Shown here piece by piece: positions 6,546 through 7,503 of a DNA stretch of 7,503 nucleotides. Under the pieces are notes generated by a model. It saw only the letters and a program-made list of their open reading frames with translations. It was not told the origin of the DNA and searched no databases. The number at the start of each line of letters is the position of its first letter. Position 1 is the stretch's first letter. This DNA comes from Oligoflexales bacterium (GTDB lineage: Bacteria > Bdellovibrionota > Oligoflexia > Oligoflexales > Oligoflexaceae): the NCBI GenBank assembly GCA_015232735.1, contig JADFZC010000116.1, positions 1-7,503 of the forward strand. Reading direction: 5' to 3'. Both the position numbers and the translations under genes were made by a program.

Positions 6546-6976
6546 TAAGGACAGGCCTCAACACACATGTTAACTGCCGGCCCCCCTGGGGGTTGGCAGG
6601 TCATGCAGCGAGTTGGAAGATTGCAGTCGTTGTCGCTGTGGCAAAGAATTGCCTCGTCTTTTGTTCCGGCACAGGTATCTTCACACCTGGTTCCGGATCC
6701 GCCCCCCATTGAGAATTTTGCACAGCAGATTTTGTTCTCACCCCGGCAGTCTTCCGGACCGTCGCAGTAGACTGGAGCATTGAAGATTCCTCTGCATCCG
6801 TCAGGTGCGGTGCATTTTGCAGAGTTCAGTCCCTGACAGCAGATGGTTGTGTCAAGCCTGCAGATGACATCCTTTTTTTTCCCGCAGATGACAATCCCGG
6901 AATCATCATCGTTATTTCCCAGAACGATTGTCGGAACACCAAGGAGCAAAAATAAAATGGCGAAGATTGTTTTCAT
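6542..6976 (-). CDS. Secreted cysteine-rich protein with three six-Cys modules, function unknown
   Basis: This 144-residue protein has a clear signal peptide (K2, hydrophobic 4-19, likely cut near LG/NN at 20-21) and 18 cysteines in the mature part. The cysteines fall into three modules of six: C31-39-46-47-55-61, C71-77-84-85-98-102 and C112-118-124-127-138-142. The second starts CDGPEDC, the third CHSDNDC, and the first two contain an adjacent CC pair. Such CDGPEDC-type proteins are frequent in myxobacteria and relatives, where their function is mostly unknown. Nine disulfides in an oxidising exterior are likely, giving a small protease-resistant binding protein or surface component. AGAGG lies 6 nt before ATG 6976, and a good promoter is centred about 55 nt upstream. 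The gene converges on the lipase with a 4-nt overlap of the stop regions, so antisense effects at the ends are possible. I do not recognise a specific family name. Confidence 0.82.
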   Translation of the reverse strand: MKTIFAILFLLLGVPTIVLGNNDDDSGIVICGKKKDVICRLDTTICCQGLNSAKCTAPDGCRGIFNAPVYCDGPEDCRGENKICCAKFSMGGGSGTRCEDTCAGTKDEAILCHSDNDCNLPTRCMTCQPPGGPAVNMCVEACPY

Positions 6977-7016
6977 AGGGACCTCTTGCTTATGTTAGTA
7001 TAAGTTTCTTTGTATA

Positions 7017-7045
7017 AGTATATTGACATGCATCGCCTCAGACAA
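7017..7045 (-). promoter_or_regulatory. Sigma-70-type promoter for the cysteine-rich protein gene
   Basis: On the minus strand TTGTCT (7040-7045) and TATACT (7017-7022) are spaced by exactly 17 nt. The -10 matches consensus at 5 of 6 positions, the -35 at 4 of 6. Transcription would start near 7010, giving a 5' leader of about 34 nt to ATG 6976. It is the best promoter match in the window. Confidence 0.55.
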
Positions 7046-7081
7046 GGCTGCTTTGCTTTATAAAACTTGAATGTTTAACAG

Positions 7082-7206
7082 GTGCCGCCTGCCGCTGTCA
7101 TACTGAACGAAGTGAAGCATCTCTTGTGGTTATGCCGGATCTTTCCCTTTTGCTCAAGATGATGAACCCTTGACAGTCAGGACTTTTGTCTCAGAAAGGG
7201 AGTACC
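7082..7206 (+). mobile_element. Dispersed 125-bp element, copy B, with 14-bp flanking direct repeats
   Basis: This is the second copy of the element at 4831-4954, in the same orientation. In both copies exactly 21 nt separate the flanking repeat from the shared CTGAACGAAGTGAAGC core, which supports the boundary. TGAATGTTTAACAG lies on both sides (7068-7081 and 7207-7220), and the match extends to 17 bp with one mismatch. The flank differs from that of copy A, so it is site-derived rather than part of the element. It carries no gene. Confidence 0.8.
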
Positions 7207-7272
7207 TGAATGTTTAACAGATGGTGTCACTATTATTTACAGTTTTTTGAAGGATGTTGTAATCTTCATACA

Positions 7273-7373
7273 CCTATGCTTTGTCATGAATATGAACGTG
7301 ATCCTAAGCACCTGCTTTGACGAAGTATACGCTGGAGATCAAGATCAGGATCACGTTCATGCATAAGCATAGG
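7273..7373. repeat. 101-bp multi-stem hairpin with GATC array
   Basis: Two perfect inverted segments make the outer stem: CCTATGCTT (7273-7281) with AAGCATAGG (7365-7373), and ATGAACGTGATCCT (7292-7305) with AGGATCACGTTCAT (7347-7360). The left arm has 10 unpaired bases between segments, the right arm 4. Inside are a short AAGCA/TGCTT stem (7306-7317) and GATC repeated three times every 6 bp (7337, 7343, 7349), with a fourth GATC at 7300. It does not match a standard terminator and no gene is inside. It may be a REP-like or MITE-like unit. Confidence 0.7.
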
Positions 7374-7435
7374 GACAACGATTAAGTCTATAGCTTTCCA
7401 GAAAAATAATTCGGGGTTAAAGGGGGTAAATAGAG

Positions 7436-7489
7436 ATGAGAACAAGGCCCCGAGGAGAAAATAAACCGGAGTTTATTGGACATAAATGA
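7436..7489 (+). CDS. Possible 17-residue leader ORF overlapping a gene start at the right edge
   Basis: ATG 7436 has AGGGGG about 9 nt upstream and encodes MRTRPRGENKPEFIGHK, ending at TGA 7487-7489. An ATG at 7486 overlaps that stop (ATGA) and opens MRIYFR to the window edge. Another frame is open from 7440 to the edge and could start at TTG 7476 (MDINEDLFS) with GGAG 4 nt before it. One plus-strand gene probably starts here, but which start is real cannot be settled from the few codons present. Between 7374 and 7435 nothing else is seen. Confidence 0.22.
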   Translation: MRTRPRGENKPEFIGHK

Positions 7490-7503
7490 GGATTTATTTT
7501 CGA

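Noticed and set aside
7023..7051. Consensus TTGACA on the plus strand at 7023-7028
   Set aside because: No -10 element lies at 15-19 nt, and the same stretch is better explained as the spacer of the minus-strand promoter.

Overview
The window is a moderately AT-rich piece of a bacterial chromosome holding eight recognisable genes, three kinds of repeat element and an unresolved right edge. No rRNA, tRNA, CRISPR array or transposase gene was seen. The organism looks like a Gram-negative bacterium of the broad deltaproteobacterial/myxobacterial type with at least partly anaerobic metabolism. This is an inference from three things: two lipoprotein-like exported enzymes, a secreted cysteine-rich protein of the CDGPEDC kind common in Myxococcota, and an oxygen-sensitive-style flavin reductase-rubredoxin protein. 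The species cannot be named from the sequence.

Left part (1-1763, minus strand): the N-terminal part of a response regulator runs off the left edge. Upstream of it on the same strand is a short ribosome hibernation factor (HPF) gene, then the end of a two-gene unit. That unit is an FAD-dependent glycerol-3-phosphate dehydrogenase (1760-3403) whose stop codon overlaps the start of a flavin reductase-rubredoxin fusion (1044-1763) in an ATGA junction, so the two are probably translationally coupled and may share electrons.

Middle (3404-5228): a 163-bp near-perfect palindrome fills the gap between the dehydrogenase and an upstream exported trypsin-like protein. That protein keeps His and Asp of the triad but has Asn in place of the catalytic Ser, so it is probably a pseudoprotease. 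Divergent from it is a small stand-alone BFD-type [2Fe-2S] protein. Its stop codon is followed directly by the first copy of a 124-bp dispersed element, flanked by a 12-bp direct repeat. An AT-rich region follows that contains 11-bp-period direct repeats.

Right part (5229-7503): a secreted family I.5 lipase, plus strand, converges on a secreted protein with three six-cysteine modules, minus strand; their stop codons overlap. Beyond that lie a good sigma-70-type promoter for the cysteine-rich gene, a second copy (125 bp) of the dispersed element with a different 14-bp flanking duplication, a large multi-stem hairpin, and the possible start of another plus-strand gene.

The most notable point is the pair of 124/125-bp elements. 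The direct repeats at each copy differ from one another in sequence and length, and the element ends they define agree between copies. This is the pattern expected of real mobility by an unknown mechanism with unusually long, variable target duplications.
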